A stretch of 64,000 bases of DNA from assembly GCF_030063475.1 (NCBI RefSeq), contig NZ_JASIRT010000006.1:124001-188000 (forward strand), written 5' to 3'. Of the stretch, positions 1 through 10,123 are shown piece by piece (the first letter of the stretch is position 1; the number at the start of each line of letters is the position of its first letter). Both the position numbers and the translations under genes were made by a program. The notes under the pieces are model-generated. The model was not told the DNA's origin, searched no databases, and saw only the letters and a program-made list of their open reading frames with translations. The stretch is from Roseomonas sp. E05 (GTDB taxonomy: Bacteria > Pseudomonadota > Alphaproteobacteria > Acetobacterales > Acetobacteraceae).

Positions 1-441
1 TTCCTGGCCGGCTTCCTGTTCATCAGCCGCGTCGTCCATTCGCCCTTCGGCCAGGTGCTGAAGGCGATCCGCGAGAACGAGCCGCGCGCCGTCTCGCTCG
101 GCTACCGCGTGGACGACTACAAGCTGCTGGCCTTCACCCTCTCGGCCACCCTGGCGGCGGTCGCCGGCAGTGCCAAGGCCATTGTCTTCGGCATCGCGAC
201 GCTGACCGACGTGTACTGGACCATGTCGGGCGAGGTGGTGCTGATGACGCTGCTCGGCGGCCTCGGCACGCTGTTCGGCCCGGTGGCCGGCGCGGCGGTG
301 ATCGTGATGATGCAGAACCAGCTGGCCGAATTGGGCGCCTGGGTGACGGTGATCCAGGGCGTGATCTTCGTCGTCTGCGTGCTGCTCTTCCGCGCCGGCA
401 TCATGGGCGAGCTGGGGCGGCTGCTGAAGGTGCGGCTGTAG
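1..441 (+). CDS. livM: Branched-chain amino acid ABC transporter permease, LivM type (3' part)
   Basis: C-terminal 146 residues of an inner-membrane permease; the reading frame is open to the left edge, so the start lies outside the window. The conserved LivM segment FGQVLKAIRENEPRA (the cytoplasmic loop that contacts the ATPase) is followed by hydrophobic helices and the glycine-rich stretch LGGLGTLFGPVAGAA typical of the family. The protein imports branched-chain amino acids or related amides together with LivH, LivG, LivF and a periplasmic binding protein. None of these partners is visible, so they should lie to the left. The family call is firm; the substrate is inferred. Confidence 0.9.
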   Translation, partial: FLAGFLFISRVVHSPFGQVLKAIRENEPRAVSLGYRVDDYKLLAFTLSATLAAVAGSAKAIVFGIATLTDVYWTMSGEVVLMTLLGGLGTLFGPVAGAAVIVMMQNQLAELGAWVTVIQGVIFVVCVLLFRAGIMGELGRLLKVRL

Positions 442-448
442 CGCCGCC

Positions 449-1158
449 TCAGGCCGTGGCGCCGCGGCGCAGCCCCAGCCGCAGCGCCCGGTCGGCGATC
501 AGCGCCAGCCAGGCGGTGAAGATCGCTCCCTGCAGCACCCAGGCGGTGTTGCCATTGGCCAGCCCGACCACGATAGGGGTGCCCAGGCAGCTCGCCCCCG
601 CCACGGCGCCGACGGCGGTGGTGGCGACGGAGAGCACCACCGCCACCCGCAGCCCGGCCTGGATCACCGGCAGGGCCAGGGGAAGCTCCACCCGCGCCAG
701 GATACCAGCCCGCCCCATGCCGGTGCCGCGCGCGGCGTCCAGCACGGCGGGAGAGACGGCATCCAGCCCCGCCACGGCGCTGCGCATCACCGGCAGGGCG
801 GCGTAGAGCACCAGGGCCAGCAGCGTCGGCGCCGCGCCGAAGCCGAGCAGTGGCAGGGCCAGCGCGATCACCGCCACGGGCGGGATGGCCTGGGCAAAGG
901 CGAAGAGCGCGTCCAGCAGCGGGCGCAGGGCGCGGCCGGCGCCGCGCGTCGCCAGGATGCCGGCGCCCAGGCCCAGGACGGCCGCGATCAGCGCCGCCCC
1001 GAGCGACAGCAGCAGATGTTCCCCCAGCAGGGTGAACCAGCTCTGGCTGTCCCAGGTCGGGCGGGCGAGGGCGGGGAAGAGCGCGTGCCAGAGCACGCCC
1101 AGATGCGGGGCCGCCCAGAGTGCGAGGAGGAAACCCGCCACCTGCGCCAGCAGCGCGA

Positions 1159-1162
<4 letters not shown>
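449..1162 (-). CDS. yehW: Osmoprotectant ABC transporter permease, YehW/OpuBB-like
   Basis: Integral membrane permease of 237 residues with about six hydrophobic helices and the binding-protein-dependent transport signature around ARGTGMGRAGILARVELP (the EAA loop that contacts the ATPase). It is the last gene of a four-gene minus-strand operon and its ATG overlaps the stop of the ATP-binding gene by four bases, so the two are probably translationally coupled. The two-permease organisation (short YehW plus long YehY), with one ATPase and one OsmF-type binding protein, matches the YehZYXW glycine-betaine/osmoprotectant importer. The actual substrate (betaine, choline or another quaternary amine) cannot be read from sequence. 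Confidence 0.85.
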
Positions 1163-2087
<925 letters not shown>

Positions 2088-2091
<4 letters not shown>

Positions 2092-3281
2092 CGCGCCACC
2101 TCCAGCGCCGATTGCAGCAGGGCCAGCAGCCCGTCCACCAGCAGCGAGAGCAGCACCACCGGCAGCACGCCGAGCAGGATCAGATCGGTCGCCATCTGGC
2201 CGATGCCCTGGAACACCAGCCTGCCGAGGCCGCCGCCGCCGATCAGCGCCGCCAGCGTCGCCAGCCCCACCGCCTGCACCGCCGCCACCCGCAGCCCGCC
2301 GAGCATGACCCCGCGCCCGAGCGGCAGGCGCAGCCGGCGCAGGATGCCGCCTTCCGTCATGCCCTGGCCGCGGGCGGCGTCCAGCAGGGCGGGCGAGGCG
2401 ACGCGCAGCCCGGCCAGCAGGCTGCTGGCCAGCGGCAGCAGCAGATAGGCGGCGATTCCGAGGATGGCCGGCGCCGGCCCGATGCCGCCCACGCCCCATT
2501 GGCGCAGCGCTGGCCAGAGGGAAGCCAGCGCCGCCAGCGGCCCCATCAGCAGCCCGAACAGCGCCAGCGACGGCACCACCTGGAAGCCGTTGGCCACGCC
2601 CATCAGCGCCGCTTCCAGCCGGGGGTGGCGCAGCGCCAGCAGGCCGAGAGGCACGGAGATCAGCAGCGCCAGCGCCAGCGCGCCGCCGGCAAGTGCCAGA
2701 TGGCCGTTCAGTGCCGTCCGCAGCTCCGGCCCGCGCGCGGCGGCCTCCCGCACCACGGAGAGACTGTCCAGCAGGCCGGTGGCCAGCATGCCGCCGACGC
2801 CCAGCACCGCCAGGGCCAGAAAGCGGCCCGGCGTGCCGCCGCGCCCGGCGGCGCAGCTGCCCGCCGCAAGCGCCAGCAGCAGCATGGCGAGCCAGACCCC
2901 CGCCGCCGGCATGGCGCGCGCCGCGGGTGAGGCCGCCTCCAGCACCGCCCGGGCGCCCAGCCCGGTGGTGGCCAGCAGGGCGCAGAGCGCGAGCGCGGCG
3001 GCCGCCTCCGCCCAGGGCAGCAGGGCCGTGCGGCGCGCCAGCAGCAGCACCAGCAGGCAGGCGAGCAGGAAGCCGCCCATGGCCAGGCCCAGCCCAGGTT
3101 CCATCGGCAGGGCGGCGGGGCGCGGGCTCAGCAGCCGGTTGGGCGCCACCGAGAGCCAGCCGAGCAGGAAGGGCGCCAGCGCCGCCAGCGCGGCGAGCAG
3201 CGCCACGGCCGTGGCCTCGCGGGGCGGCGAAGGGGCGGTGGTGGGCCGGGCTGTGGCGAGCAGGGCAGGGCGCAGCGGCAT
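2088..3281 (-). CDS. yehY: Osmoprotectant ABC transporter permease, YehY-like
   Basis: Large permease of 397 residues. The N-terminal half (about residues 25-180) holds extra hydrophobic helices, and the C-terminal half has the transport-permease core with the EAA-like loop ARGQGMTEGGILRRLRLP and the GGGGLGRLVFQGI segment seen in the OpuB/ProW family. This long form with an additional N-terminal membrane domain is characteristic of YehY as opposed to YehW. It begins three bases after the binding-protein stop and overlaps the ATPase gene by four bases. Together the four genes form one transcription unit read right to left. Confidence 0.87.
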
Positions 3282-3284
3282 GCC

Positions 3285-4220
3285 TCAGCCCAGCAGGCCG
3301 AGGCCGCGCAGATGCGCCTCGGCGACCTGCCGCGCCGGCTGGCCCTCCACCACGATGCGGGCGTTCAGCTTCTGCAGCGTCTCCAATGTGAGCGAGGCGA
3401 AGAGCGGCCGCATCCATTCGTCGATCTGCGGCAGGCGCTCCGTTACCGCCTTCCGCACCACCGGCGCCGGCTGATAGACGACCTGGGCACCCTTCGGGTC
3501 CTCCAGCACCACGAGGTCCAGCGCGGAGATGGCCCCATCCGTGCCATAGACCATGGCGGCGTTCACCCCGTTGAGCTGCTCGGCGGCGGCGCGCATGGTC
3601 ACGGCGGTGTCGCCGCCCGCCAGCACCAGCAGCTGCGCCGGCGAGAGGTTGAAGCCATAGGCCTTCTGGAAGGCCGGCAGTGCCGCCGGGCTCTCGACGA
3701 ACTCCGCCGAGGCGGCCAGCTTGAACGCGCCGCCCGACTTCAGGTAGCCGACGAGATCCTCCAGCGACCTGAGCTTGGCTGGCCCGGCCATGTCGCGGCG
3801 GACCGCGATCGCCCAGGTGTTGTTGGCGCTGGCCGGCTGCAGCCAGACCAGGCTGTTGCGCTCCAGGTCCAGCCCGCGGACCTTGTCGGCGGCCTTGGAG
3901 GGGTCGTGCCAGGCCGGGTCGTCCTCCATCTGGAAGAAGAAGGCGCCGTTGCCGGTGTACTCGGGATAGAGGTCGATCTCGCCGGAGAGCAGCGCCTGCC
4001 GCACGATGCGGGTCGGACCGAGCTGCAGGCGGCGCTCCACCTTCACGCCCTTGGCTTCCAGGAGCTGCGCCATCATCTCGCCGAGCAGGGCGCCCTCGGT
4101 GTCGAGCTTGGAGCCGACGACAACCGGCTTGTCCTGCGCATGACCAAGGCTCGGAGATACGAGCAGCAGGGCCGTGACGGTGGCCAGGGTGGCGCGACGC
4201 GTGAGGTCGGTGCGGGGCAT
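3285..4220 (-). CDS. osmF: Periplasmic substrate-binding protein, OsmF/YehZ-type (OpuAC family)
   Basis: First gene of the osmoprotectant operon; 311 residues. A signal peptide occupies roughly residues 1-28 (twin arginine LTRRA, hydrophobic stretch, cleavage near SLGHAQ). The mature part starts with VVVGSKLDTEGALLGEMMAQ and carries the LYPEYTGN motif, which is diagnostic of the QAT/glycine-betaine binding (OpuAC/OsmF) family. The product captures a quaternary-amine-type solute in the periplasm and delivers it to the YehW/YehY-like permeases. The gap of about 160 bases upstream probably contains the operon promoter, but no clear box was recognised. Confidence 0.88.
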   Translation of the reverse strand: MPRTDLTRRATLATVTALLLVSPSLGHAQDKPVVVGSKLDTEGALLGEMMAQLLEAKGVKVERRLQLGPTRIVRQALLSGEIDLYPEYTGNGAFFFQMEDDPAWHDPSKAADKVRGLDLERNSLVWLQPASANNTWAIAVRRDMAGPAKLRSLEDLVGYLKSGGAFKLAASAEFVESPAALPAFQKAYGFNLSPAQLLVLAGGDTAVTMRAAAEQLNGVNAAMVYGTDGAISALDLVVLEDPKGAQVVYQPAPVVRKAVTERLPQIDEWMRPLFASLTLETLQKLNARIVVEGQPARQVAEAHLRGLGLLG

Positions 4221-4380
4221 CGGGGTGGTTCTCCGGTCAGGGCCGCGCCGGGTCAGGGCGCGGCGGGCGCAGGCTGAGCCGCCAACGCGCGAGGCGATGG
4301 CCGGTGGCAGGCGCCCGCGAGGAATTTTGCGCGCGCCGCAAGGCAGATGGGCCAGGAAAGCGGTCGGTCAAAGCGGTCCG

Positions 4381-5457
4381 TCAAAGCCAGCCCCCTCCCG
4401 CGCCGGCGTAGCGCTGCACGAAGCGGTCATCCAGCCATCGTTTCCACCGCCAGGCCCAGGCTCCCTCGAAACTGATCCCGCGCCAGAGGCCGATGGCTTC
4501 CGCCCGCCCGGTGCCAAGCAGCATCAGCGCCTGGCGCTGTGGCGTCCAGGGCCGGGGTGGTTCGCCGCGCAGGGCCCGCGACAGGTTCCCGGCCAGCACC
4601 GGGCCGGCGCGCACCGCCCAGACACCCGCCTTCGGCAGGCCCGCGGCGACACCGTCACCCGCGCCGAACACCTCCCGATGGCTCACGCTGCACAGCGCCT
4701 CGTCCACCCGTGGGAAGCCCGCCGCGTCGCAGGCGAGGCCGCTGGTGCGCAGGTCCAGGCCGGGCAGCGCGCCGGCGCAGGCGATCGCCAGCGCCACCTG
4801 GCCCATGCCGGCCTCCAGGCTGTGCAGCATGCCCTCATCGAGCCGCTCCACCGGGAAGGCGGTGCGCCAGGAGACGCCAGCCAGCCGCAAGGCCCGCTCC
4901 GCATGGGCGCGGAAGGATGCCGGCAGCCCCGGAAGCAGTTCCGGTGCCGCTTCCAGCAGCAGCGGATGGGGCCCCGGGCGGCGGGCGAGCGCCAGTGCCA
5001 GCTCGACGCCCGCCACCCCCGCGCCGATGACCGCCACCCGCCCGGCGGCCGGATCCAGCGCCGCCAGGGCCGCGAAGAAGCCGCGCCACGGGCGCACCGG
5101 CACGCTGCCGGGCGGCGTGACAGGGCGGGCGCCAGTGTTGAGGGAGAGCAGATCATAGGGCAGGGGCGGGTTCCGGCCGAGCAGGACCAGCCGCCGGCCG
5201 GCATCGAGGCCGGTCACCTGGTCCTCGATCCATTCCGCACCGGCGCGGGCCAGCAGCGGCGCCAGGGGGATCTCAGCCGCACCCGGCCGCAGCAGGCCGG
5301 CCACCACCCCCGGGACGGCGCCCGAATAGACGGTGATGGCGTCCGGCGCGACCAGCGTGAGCCGTGGCGCCTCCGCGTTTCGGCGCGCCTGCTGCTGGCC
5401 GAAGTGCCGCAGCACCTCCAGATGCGCGTGCCCCGCGCCTGCCAGCACCAGATGCAT
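4381..5457 (-). CDS. FAD-dependent pyridine nucleotide-disulfide oxidoreductase (NDH-2/SelD-associated type)
   Basis: A 358-residue flavoprotein. The N-terminus LVLAGAGHAHLEVLRHFG is an FAD-binding GxGxxH motif of the subfamily related to the NADH-dehydrogenase-like domain fused to some selenophosphate synthetases. A second Rossmann motif, VAVIGAGVAGVELALALA (about residues 142-158), would bind NAD(P)H, and near residue 265 EVFGAGDGVA is the second FAD contact. No SelD domain is attached. It is transcribed divergently from the peptide-transport operon that starts 137 bases to the right. Its partner and electron acceptor are unknown; it might act as a type II NADH dehydrogenase or as an FAD oxidoreductase of unknown role. 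Confidence 0.8.
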   Translation of the reverse strand: MHLVLAGAGHAHLEVLRHFGQQQARRNAEAPRLTLVAPDAITVYSGAVPGVVAGLLRPGAAEIPLAPLLARAGAEWIEDQVTGLDAGRRLVLLGRNPPLPYDLLSLNTGARPVTPPGSVPVRPWRGFFAALAALDPAAGRVAVIGAGVAGVELALALARRPGPHPLLLEAAPELLPGLPASFRAHAERALRLAGVSWRTAFPVERLDEGMLHSLEAGMGQVALAIACAGALPGLDLRTSGLACDAAGFPRVDEALCSVSHREVFGAGDGVAAGLPKAGVWAVRAGPVLAGNLSRALRGEPPRPWTPQRQALMLLGTGRAEAIGLWRGISFEGAWAWRWKRWLDDRFVQRYAGAGGGWL

Positions 5458-5594
5458 GGGCGCATCCTGCCCGCCGGCGTCTTCGTTGCCAACCAGTGAC
5501 GGAGCGGCTTTCGCGCTCGTGTGGCGCGCTTTGGCCCGCTTCCTGCAAGCGGGGATCCCATGCGGTTCATCCCCTGCCGGCGCGTCGCGGCGCC

Positions 5595-6581
5595 ATGACC
5601 GTCCCCGCCCTGGAGGTCATCGGCCTCTCGGTCAGCTTCCGCACCGATCGTGGCCCCTTCCGGGCGGTGCAGGGCCTTTCCTTCACCGTGCCCGCGGGCA
5701 GGACCCTGGCGATCGTCGGCGAGAGCGGCTGCGGCAAGTCGGCCACCAGCCTGGCGATCATGGGGCTGCTGCCGGGCTCGGCACAGGTCACCGGCACCAT
5801 CCGCCTTGCCGGGCAAGAGATCGCCGAGCTGCCGCCGGATGCGCGGCGGCGCCTGCGCGGCGCCGAGATGGCGATGATCTTCCAGGAGCCGATGACCAGC
5901 CTGAACCCCGCCTTCACGGCCGGCGAGCAGGTGGCCGAGGCGCTCCGCCAGCATCGCGGCATGGGCCGCAAGGCCGCCGCCGAGGCTGCCATCGCGGCAC
6001 TGGAGCAGGTACGCATCCCCGAGGCGGCGCGGCGCGCGCGGCAGTATCCGCACCAGCTCTCGGGCGGCATGCGCCAGCGGGTGATGATCGCCATCGCCCT
6101 GGCCTGCCGGCCCCGGCTGCTGATCGCCGACGAGCCGACCACGGCGCTGGATGTCACCGTGCAGGCGCAGATCCTCTCCCTGCTGGCCGAGCTGAAGCGC
6201 GAGACCGGCACCGCCACGGTGCTGATCACCCACGACCTCGGCGTGGTCGCCGACCAGGCGGACGAGGTGGTGGTCATGTATGCCGGGCAGGTGATCGAAC
6301 GCGCCCCGGCGGCGCGGCTCTTCGCCATGCCGCAGCATCCCTACACGGTCGGGCTGCTCGGTGCGGCGCCACGCCTGGAGGGTGGGGGCGGGCGGCTTGC
6401 CAGCATCGAAGGCACGGTGCCTGATCTGGCGGCACCGCCCCCCGGCTGCCGCTTCGCGCCGCGCTGCCCCTTCGCCATCGCCCGCTGCGCCGAGCCGGTG
6501 CCGCTCTACGAGATGGTGCCCGGCCATGTCGCCGCCTGCCACCGCGCCCCGCTGGAGCAGATCCTGGAGGGCGCGGCATGA
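5595..6581 (+). CDS. dppD: Peptide/nickel ABC transporter ATP-binding protein, DppD/OppD-like
   Basis: First gene of a five-gene importer operon; 328 residues. It has Walker A GESGCGKSATS, the Q-loop segment MIFQEPMTSLNP, signature LSGGMRQRVMIAIALA, Walker B LLIADEPTTALDV and the C-terminal oligopeptide-transporter domain with the cysteine cluster CRFAPRCPF/ARC that binds an Fe-S cluster in some homologues. The ATG at MTVPALEVIG was chosen because domain homology begins there; the upstream frame overlaps the divergent oxidoreductase. It overlaps the next ATPase gene by four bases. The pair hydrolyses ATP to drive uptake of a di- or oligopeptide-type substrate. Confidence 0.9.
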   Translation: MTVPALEVIGLSVSFRTDRGPFRAVQGLSFTVPAGRTLAIVGESGCGKSATSLAIMGLLPGSAQVTGTIRLAGQEIAELPPDARRRLRGAEMAMIFQEPMTSLNPAFTAGEQVAEALRQHRGMGRKAAAEAAIAALEQVRIPEAARRARQYPHQLSGGMRQRVMIAIALACRPRLLIADEPTTALDVTVQAQILSLLAELKRETGTATVLITHDLGVVADQADEVVVMYAGQVIERAPAARLFAMPQHPYTVGLLGAAPRLEGGGGRLASIEGTVPDLAAPPPGCRFAPRCPFAIARCAEPVPLYEMVPGHVAACHRAPLEQILEGAA

Positions 6582-7663
6582 GCGCGCCGATCCTGGAACT
6601 GTCCGGGCTGGTCAAGCACTTCCCGGTCAGGGACGCGCTCGGCCGTATGCGCGGTGCGGTGCATGCGGTGGACGGCGTGGCGCTTTCCGTCGCCGAGGGC
6701 GAGGTGCTGGCCATCGTCGGCGAGAGCGGCTGCGGCAAGTCCACCCTGGGCCGCCTGATGCTGCGGCTGATCGCGCCCGATGCCGGCACGGTGCGCTTCG
6801 CCGGGGAGGATCTCGGCGCGCTGTCCCCCGCCGTGCTGCGCACCCGTCGGCGCGACATGCAGCTCATCTTCCAGGATCCCTTCGCCAGCCTCGACCCGCG
6901 CATGACGGTGGAGCAGGCCATCGCCGAGCCGCTGCTGCTGCACCGGCTGGTGCCGCGCGCCGAGGTGCCGGGGCGGGTGGCGGCGCTGCTGCAACGGGTC
7001 GGGCTGCGACCGGAGCTGGCGCGGCGCTGGCCGCACGAGTTCAGCGGCGGCCAGCGGCAACGCGTCGCCATCGCCCGCGCGCTCGCCTCCGGGCCGAGGC
7101 TGGTGGTGGGGGACGAACCGGTCTCGGCGCTCGACGTCTCCGTGCAGGCGCAGGTGGTGAACCTGCTGCAGGACCTCATCCGCGAGCTCGGCCTGACCTT
7201 CGTGCTGATCAGCCACGACCTCGCGGTGGTGCGCCACATCGCCGACCGCGTGGCGGTGATGTATCTCGGCCAGATCGTCGAGCTGGGTCCGGCCGCCGAG
7301 GTCTTCGGCGATCCGCGCCACCCCTATACGCGCGCGCTGCTGGCGGCGGTGCCGGGGCAGGGTGCGGGTGGAGCAGCCGCGCCGCTGCAGGGCGACATGC
7401 CCAGCCCGATCGCGCCGCCCGCCGCCTGCCGCTTTCACACGCGCTGCCCCTTCGCCCAGGCGATCTGCCGCAGCGAGGTGCCCGCCCTCGCCGAGGCCGG
7501 CGGCAACCTCGCCCATCAGGCCGCCTGCCATTTCCGCGACAGCCTGCCCGCCGCCGCCCCGCCGCGGGAGATCGACCATGGCGGCGAGCGCCTGCGCCGC
7601 CTGCAGGCCTTCTTCGCCCCCGGGCAGCCAAGCCCGCACCAGAAAACGGGAGTTGCTTCATGA
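6578..7663 (+). CDS. dppF: Peptide ABC transporter ATP-binding protein, DppF/OppF-like
   Basis: Second ATPase of the importer, 361 residues. It shows Walker A GESGCGKSTLG, Q-loop LIFQDPFASLDP, signature FSGGQRQRVAIARALA, Walker B LVVGDEPVSALDV, and a C-terminal extension with HTRCPFAQAICR. The last 40 residues are longer than in most DppF proteins. Both ends overlap their neighbours by ATGA, implying translational coupling with dppD and with the binding protein. It acts as a heterodimer with the preceding ATPase. Confidence 0.9.
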   Translation: MSAPILELSGLVKHFPVRDALGRMRGAVHAVDGVALSVAEGEVLAIVGESGCGKSTLGRLMLRLIAPDAGTVRFAGEDLGALSPAVLRTRRRDMQLIFQDPFASLDPRMTVEQAIAEPLLLHRLVPRAEVPGRVAALLQRVGLRPELARRWPHEFSGGQRQRVAIARALASGPRLVVGDEPVSALDVSVQAQVVNLLQDLIRELGLTFVLISHDLAVVRHIADRVAVMYLGQIVELGPAAEVFGDPRHPYTRALLAAVPGQGAGGAAAPLQGDMPSPIAPPAACRFHTRCPFAQAICRSEVPALAEAGGNLAHQAACHFRDSLPAAAPPREIDHGGERLRRLQAFFAPGQPSPHQKTGVAS

Positions 7664-9171
7664 CCAGGAAGACGCCGCTTCTCGCTGCGCTCGCCCTCGG
7701 CGCGGGCCTGCTCGCCACCGCCGCGCAGGCGCAGACCCTCCGCATCGGCCTGCGCGAGGACCCCGACATCCTCGACCCGACGCTGGCCCGCACCTATGTC
7801 GGCCGCATCGTCTTCGCCGGGCTCTGCGACAAGCTGTTCGACATCAACGAGAAGCTGCAGATCGTCCCGCAGCTCGCCACCGGCTACAACTGGGAGGGCC
7901 CGAAGACCCTGCGCATCACCCTGCGCCAGGGCGTGAAGTTCCATGACGGCGAGATCATGGACGCCGAGGCGGTGGTCTATTCGCTGAAGCGCCACATGAC
8001 GATGCAAGGCAGCTTCCGGCGCAGCGAGATCAACACCATCGAGAGCCTCGACGTGGTGGACCCGCAGACCCTGCGCATCCACCTGAAGGAGCCCTCGGCG
8101 GCCTTCCTCTCGCAGCTCACCGACCGCGCCGGCATGGTGGTCAGCCCCAAGGCGGCCGAGGCGGCGGGCAAGGATTTCGGCACCAGGCCGGTCTGCAACG
8201 GGCCCTTCCGCTTCGTCGAGCGGGTGGCGCAGGACCGCATCGTGCTGGAGAAGTTCCCGGGCTACTGGGATGCCGGCAACGTCCATGTGGACCGCGTCGT
8301 CTATCTGCCGATCGCCGACAGCTCGGTGCGGCTGGCCAACCTGCAATCCGGCGCGCTGGAAGTGACCGAGATCGCGCCGACCGACATCCCGGCGATCAAG
8401 GGCAACCGCGCGCTGCGCATCGCCGTGGGCGACAGCCTTGCCTACCAGAGCATCCTGTTCAATGTCGGCAACGGGTCGCGCGCCGACACGCCCTTCGGCA
8501 AGGACGCCCGCATCCGCCGCGCCTTCGATCTGGCGATCGACCGAGACGCGCTGAACCAGGTGGTCTTCGAGGGCATGGTGACGCCGGTGGCGCAGCCGCT
8601 GCCGCCCGCCAGCCCCTATTACGACCAGGACTTCCCGCCGCCGCAGCGGGACGTGGAGAAGGCGCGCGCGCTGCTGAAGGAGGCCGGCGTCAGGACGCCC
8701 TTCGTCGTCGAGATGACGGTGCCGACCAACCCCGAGCTGCGCCAGGCGGCGGAGGTGATCCAGTCCATGGTGGCGGAGGCCGGCTTCGAGCTGCGCATCA
8801 GCAGCATGGAGTTCGCTTCCAGCCTCGCCGCCGCGCATCGCGGCGAGTTCCAGGCCTACATGTCCGCCTGGTCCGGGCGCATCGACCCGGACGGCAATAC
8901 CTGGGCCTTCCTGCACAGCCGCGGCGCCAGCAATGACGGCCGCTACGCCAACCCTGAAGTGGACCGCCTGCTCGACGCCGCGCGGGCGGAGATGGACGAA
9001 GGCAAGCGCCGCGCGCTCTACGATCAGGTGTGGCCGATCGCCATCGGAAAGGACCAGTCGCGCAGCTATCTCTGGAGCCGCAAGCTGGTCTTTGGCGTGT
9101 CGAGCAAGCTGGAGGGCTTCCGCATGGTGCCGGACGGCATCGTGCGGGTGCAGGGCCTGAAGCTGGACTGA
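7660..9171 (+). CDS. dppA: Peptide ABC transporter substrate-binding protein, SBP_bac_5 family
   Basis: Periplasmic binding protein of 503 residues. The signal peptide is residues 1-24, with cleavage after AAQAQ. The family 5 landmarks are present: ARTYVGRIVFAGLCDKLF near the N-terminus, LRQGVKFHDGE, and CNGPFRFVE in the middle. This family delivers peptides, nickel, glutathione or opines to DppBC/OppBC permeases. The start overlaps the DppF stop by four bases. The binding-protein gene sits between the ATPase and permease genes; the common E. coli order puts it first. The substrate is not determinable from sequence. Confidence 0.88.
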   Translation: MTRKTPLLAALALGAGLLATAAQAQTLRIGLREDPDILDPTLARTYVGRIVFAGLCDKLFDINEKLQIVPQLATGYNWEGPKTLRITLRQGVKFHDGEIMDAEAVVYSLKRHMTMQGSFRRSEINTIESLDVVDPQTLRIHLKEPSAAFLSQLTDRAGMVVSPKAAEAAGKDFGTRPVCNGPFRFVERVAQDRIVLEKFPGYWDAGNVHVDRVVYLPIADSSVRLANLQSGALEVTEIAPTDIPAIKGNRALRIAVGDSLAYQSILFNVGNGSRADTPFGKDARIRRAFDLAIDRDALNQVVFEGMVTPVAQPLPPASPYYDQDFPPPQRDVEKARALLKEAGVRTPFVVEMTVPTNPELRQAAEVIQSMVAEAGFELRISSMEFASSLAAAHRGEFQAYMSAWSGRIDPDGNTWAFLHSRGASNDGRYANPEVDRLLDAARAEMDEGKRRALYDQVWPIAIGKDQSRSYLWSRKLVFGVSSKLEGFRMVPDGIVRVQGLKLD

Positions 9172-9178
9172 GCCGGAC

Positions 9179-10123
9179 ATGGGCCTCTGGCTGCTCCGCC
9201 GGGTCGGGCAGATCCTGCCCACCCTGCTCATCCTCTCCATGCTGATCTTCGGCCTGCAGCAACTCATGCCGGGCGACCCGGCGCTGATCATGGCGGGCGA
9301 GGAGCGCGACCCCGCGGTGCTGGCCGAGATCCGCAGCGAGCTGATGCTCGACCGGCCGATCTGGGCGCAGTACCTCGCCTGGCTGGGCAAGATCCTGATG
9401 GGCGATTTCGGCTTCTCCTGGCGCATCCGCATGCCCGTGGGCGCGCTGATCCTGGAGAAGCTGCCGGTCACGCTGCAGCTCGGGCTGATGGCCTTCGTCA
9501 TCGCCGTGGCGATCGGCGTGCCGGCCGGCATCCTCTCGGCCGTCTACAAGGACCGGCCGGCGGACTGGGCGGCCAACGGGCTGGCGCTGGCCGGCATCTC
9601 CACGCCGAACTTCTGGCTGGGCATCATGATGATCCTGCTGTTCAGCGTGAAGCTCGGCTGGCTGCCGCCCTCGGGCTACGTGCCCTTCACCGAGGATCCC
9701 GTGCAGTCGCTCGCCACCACCATCATGCCGGCCTTCGTGCTGGGCAGCGGCATCGCCGGCGTGCTGATGCGCCATACCCGGGCGGCGATGCTGACGGCGC
9801 TCAGCCAGGACTATGTCCGCACCGCCCGCGCCAAGGGCCTGCCGGAGCGCCTCGTGGTCGCCAAGCACGCGCTGCGCAACGCGCTGATCCCGGTGGTGAC
9901 GCTCGGCACCATCGAACTCGGGCGCCTCCTGGCCGGGGCGGTGCTGACCGAGCAGATCTTCACCATTCCCGGCTTCGGCAAGCTGATCGTCGATGCGGTG
10001 TTCAACCGCGACTACCCCGTGGTGCAGGGCGTGGTGATGGCCACCGCCCTGATCTTCGTGCTGCTCTCCCTGCTGGCCGACCTGCTCTACATGGCCATCA
10101 ACCCGCGCCTGAGGTCCGCATGA
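9179..10123 (+). CDS. dppB: Peptide ABC transporter permease, DppB/OppB-like
   Basis: Permease of 314 residues with six predicted transmembrane helices. It has the GFG-type N-terminus (MGLWLLRRVGQILPTLLIL), the LMPGDPA motif following helix 1, and the cytoplasmic EAA loop YVRTARAKGLPERLVVAKHAL, all typical of DppB. It lies seven bases after the binding-protein gene and overlaps the DppC gene by four bases. It forms the transmembrane pore with DppC. Confidence 0.9.
   Translation: MGLWLLRRVGQILPTLLILSMLIFGLQQLMPGDPALIMAGEERDPAVLAEIRSELMLDRPIWAQYLAWLGKILMGDFGFSWRIRMPVGALILEKLPVTLQLGLMAFVIAVAIGVPAGILSAVYKDRPADWAANGLALAGISTPNFWLGIMMILLFSVKLGWLPPSGYVPFTEDPVQSLATTIMPAFVLGSGIAGVLMRHTRAAMLTALSQDYVRTARAKGLPERLVVAKHALRNALIPVVTLGTIELGRLLAGAVLTEQIFTIPGFGKLIVDAVFNRDYPVVQGVVMATALIFVLLSLLADLLYMAINPRLRSA

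Noticed and set aside
2095-3417. Long minus-strand extension of the yehX-like frame
   Set aside because: It is antisense/off-frame shadow of the yehY-like permease; the ATPase domain begins at 2091.
5364-5594. Upstream extension of the dppD-like frame
   Set aside because: The extra residues are R/P-rich and overlap the divergent oxidoreductase gene; ABC homology begins at the ATG at 5595.
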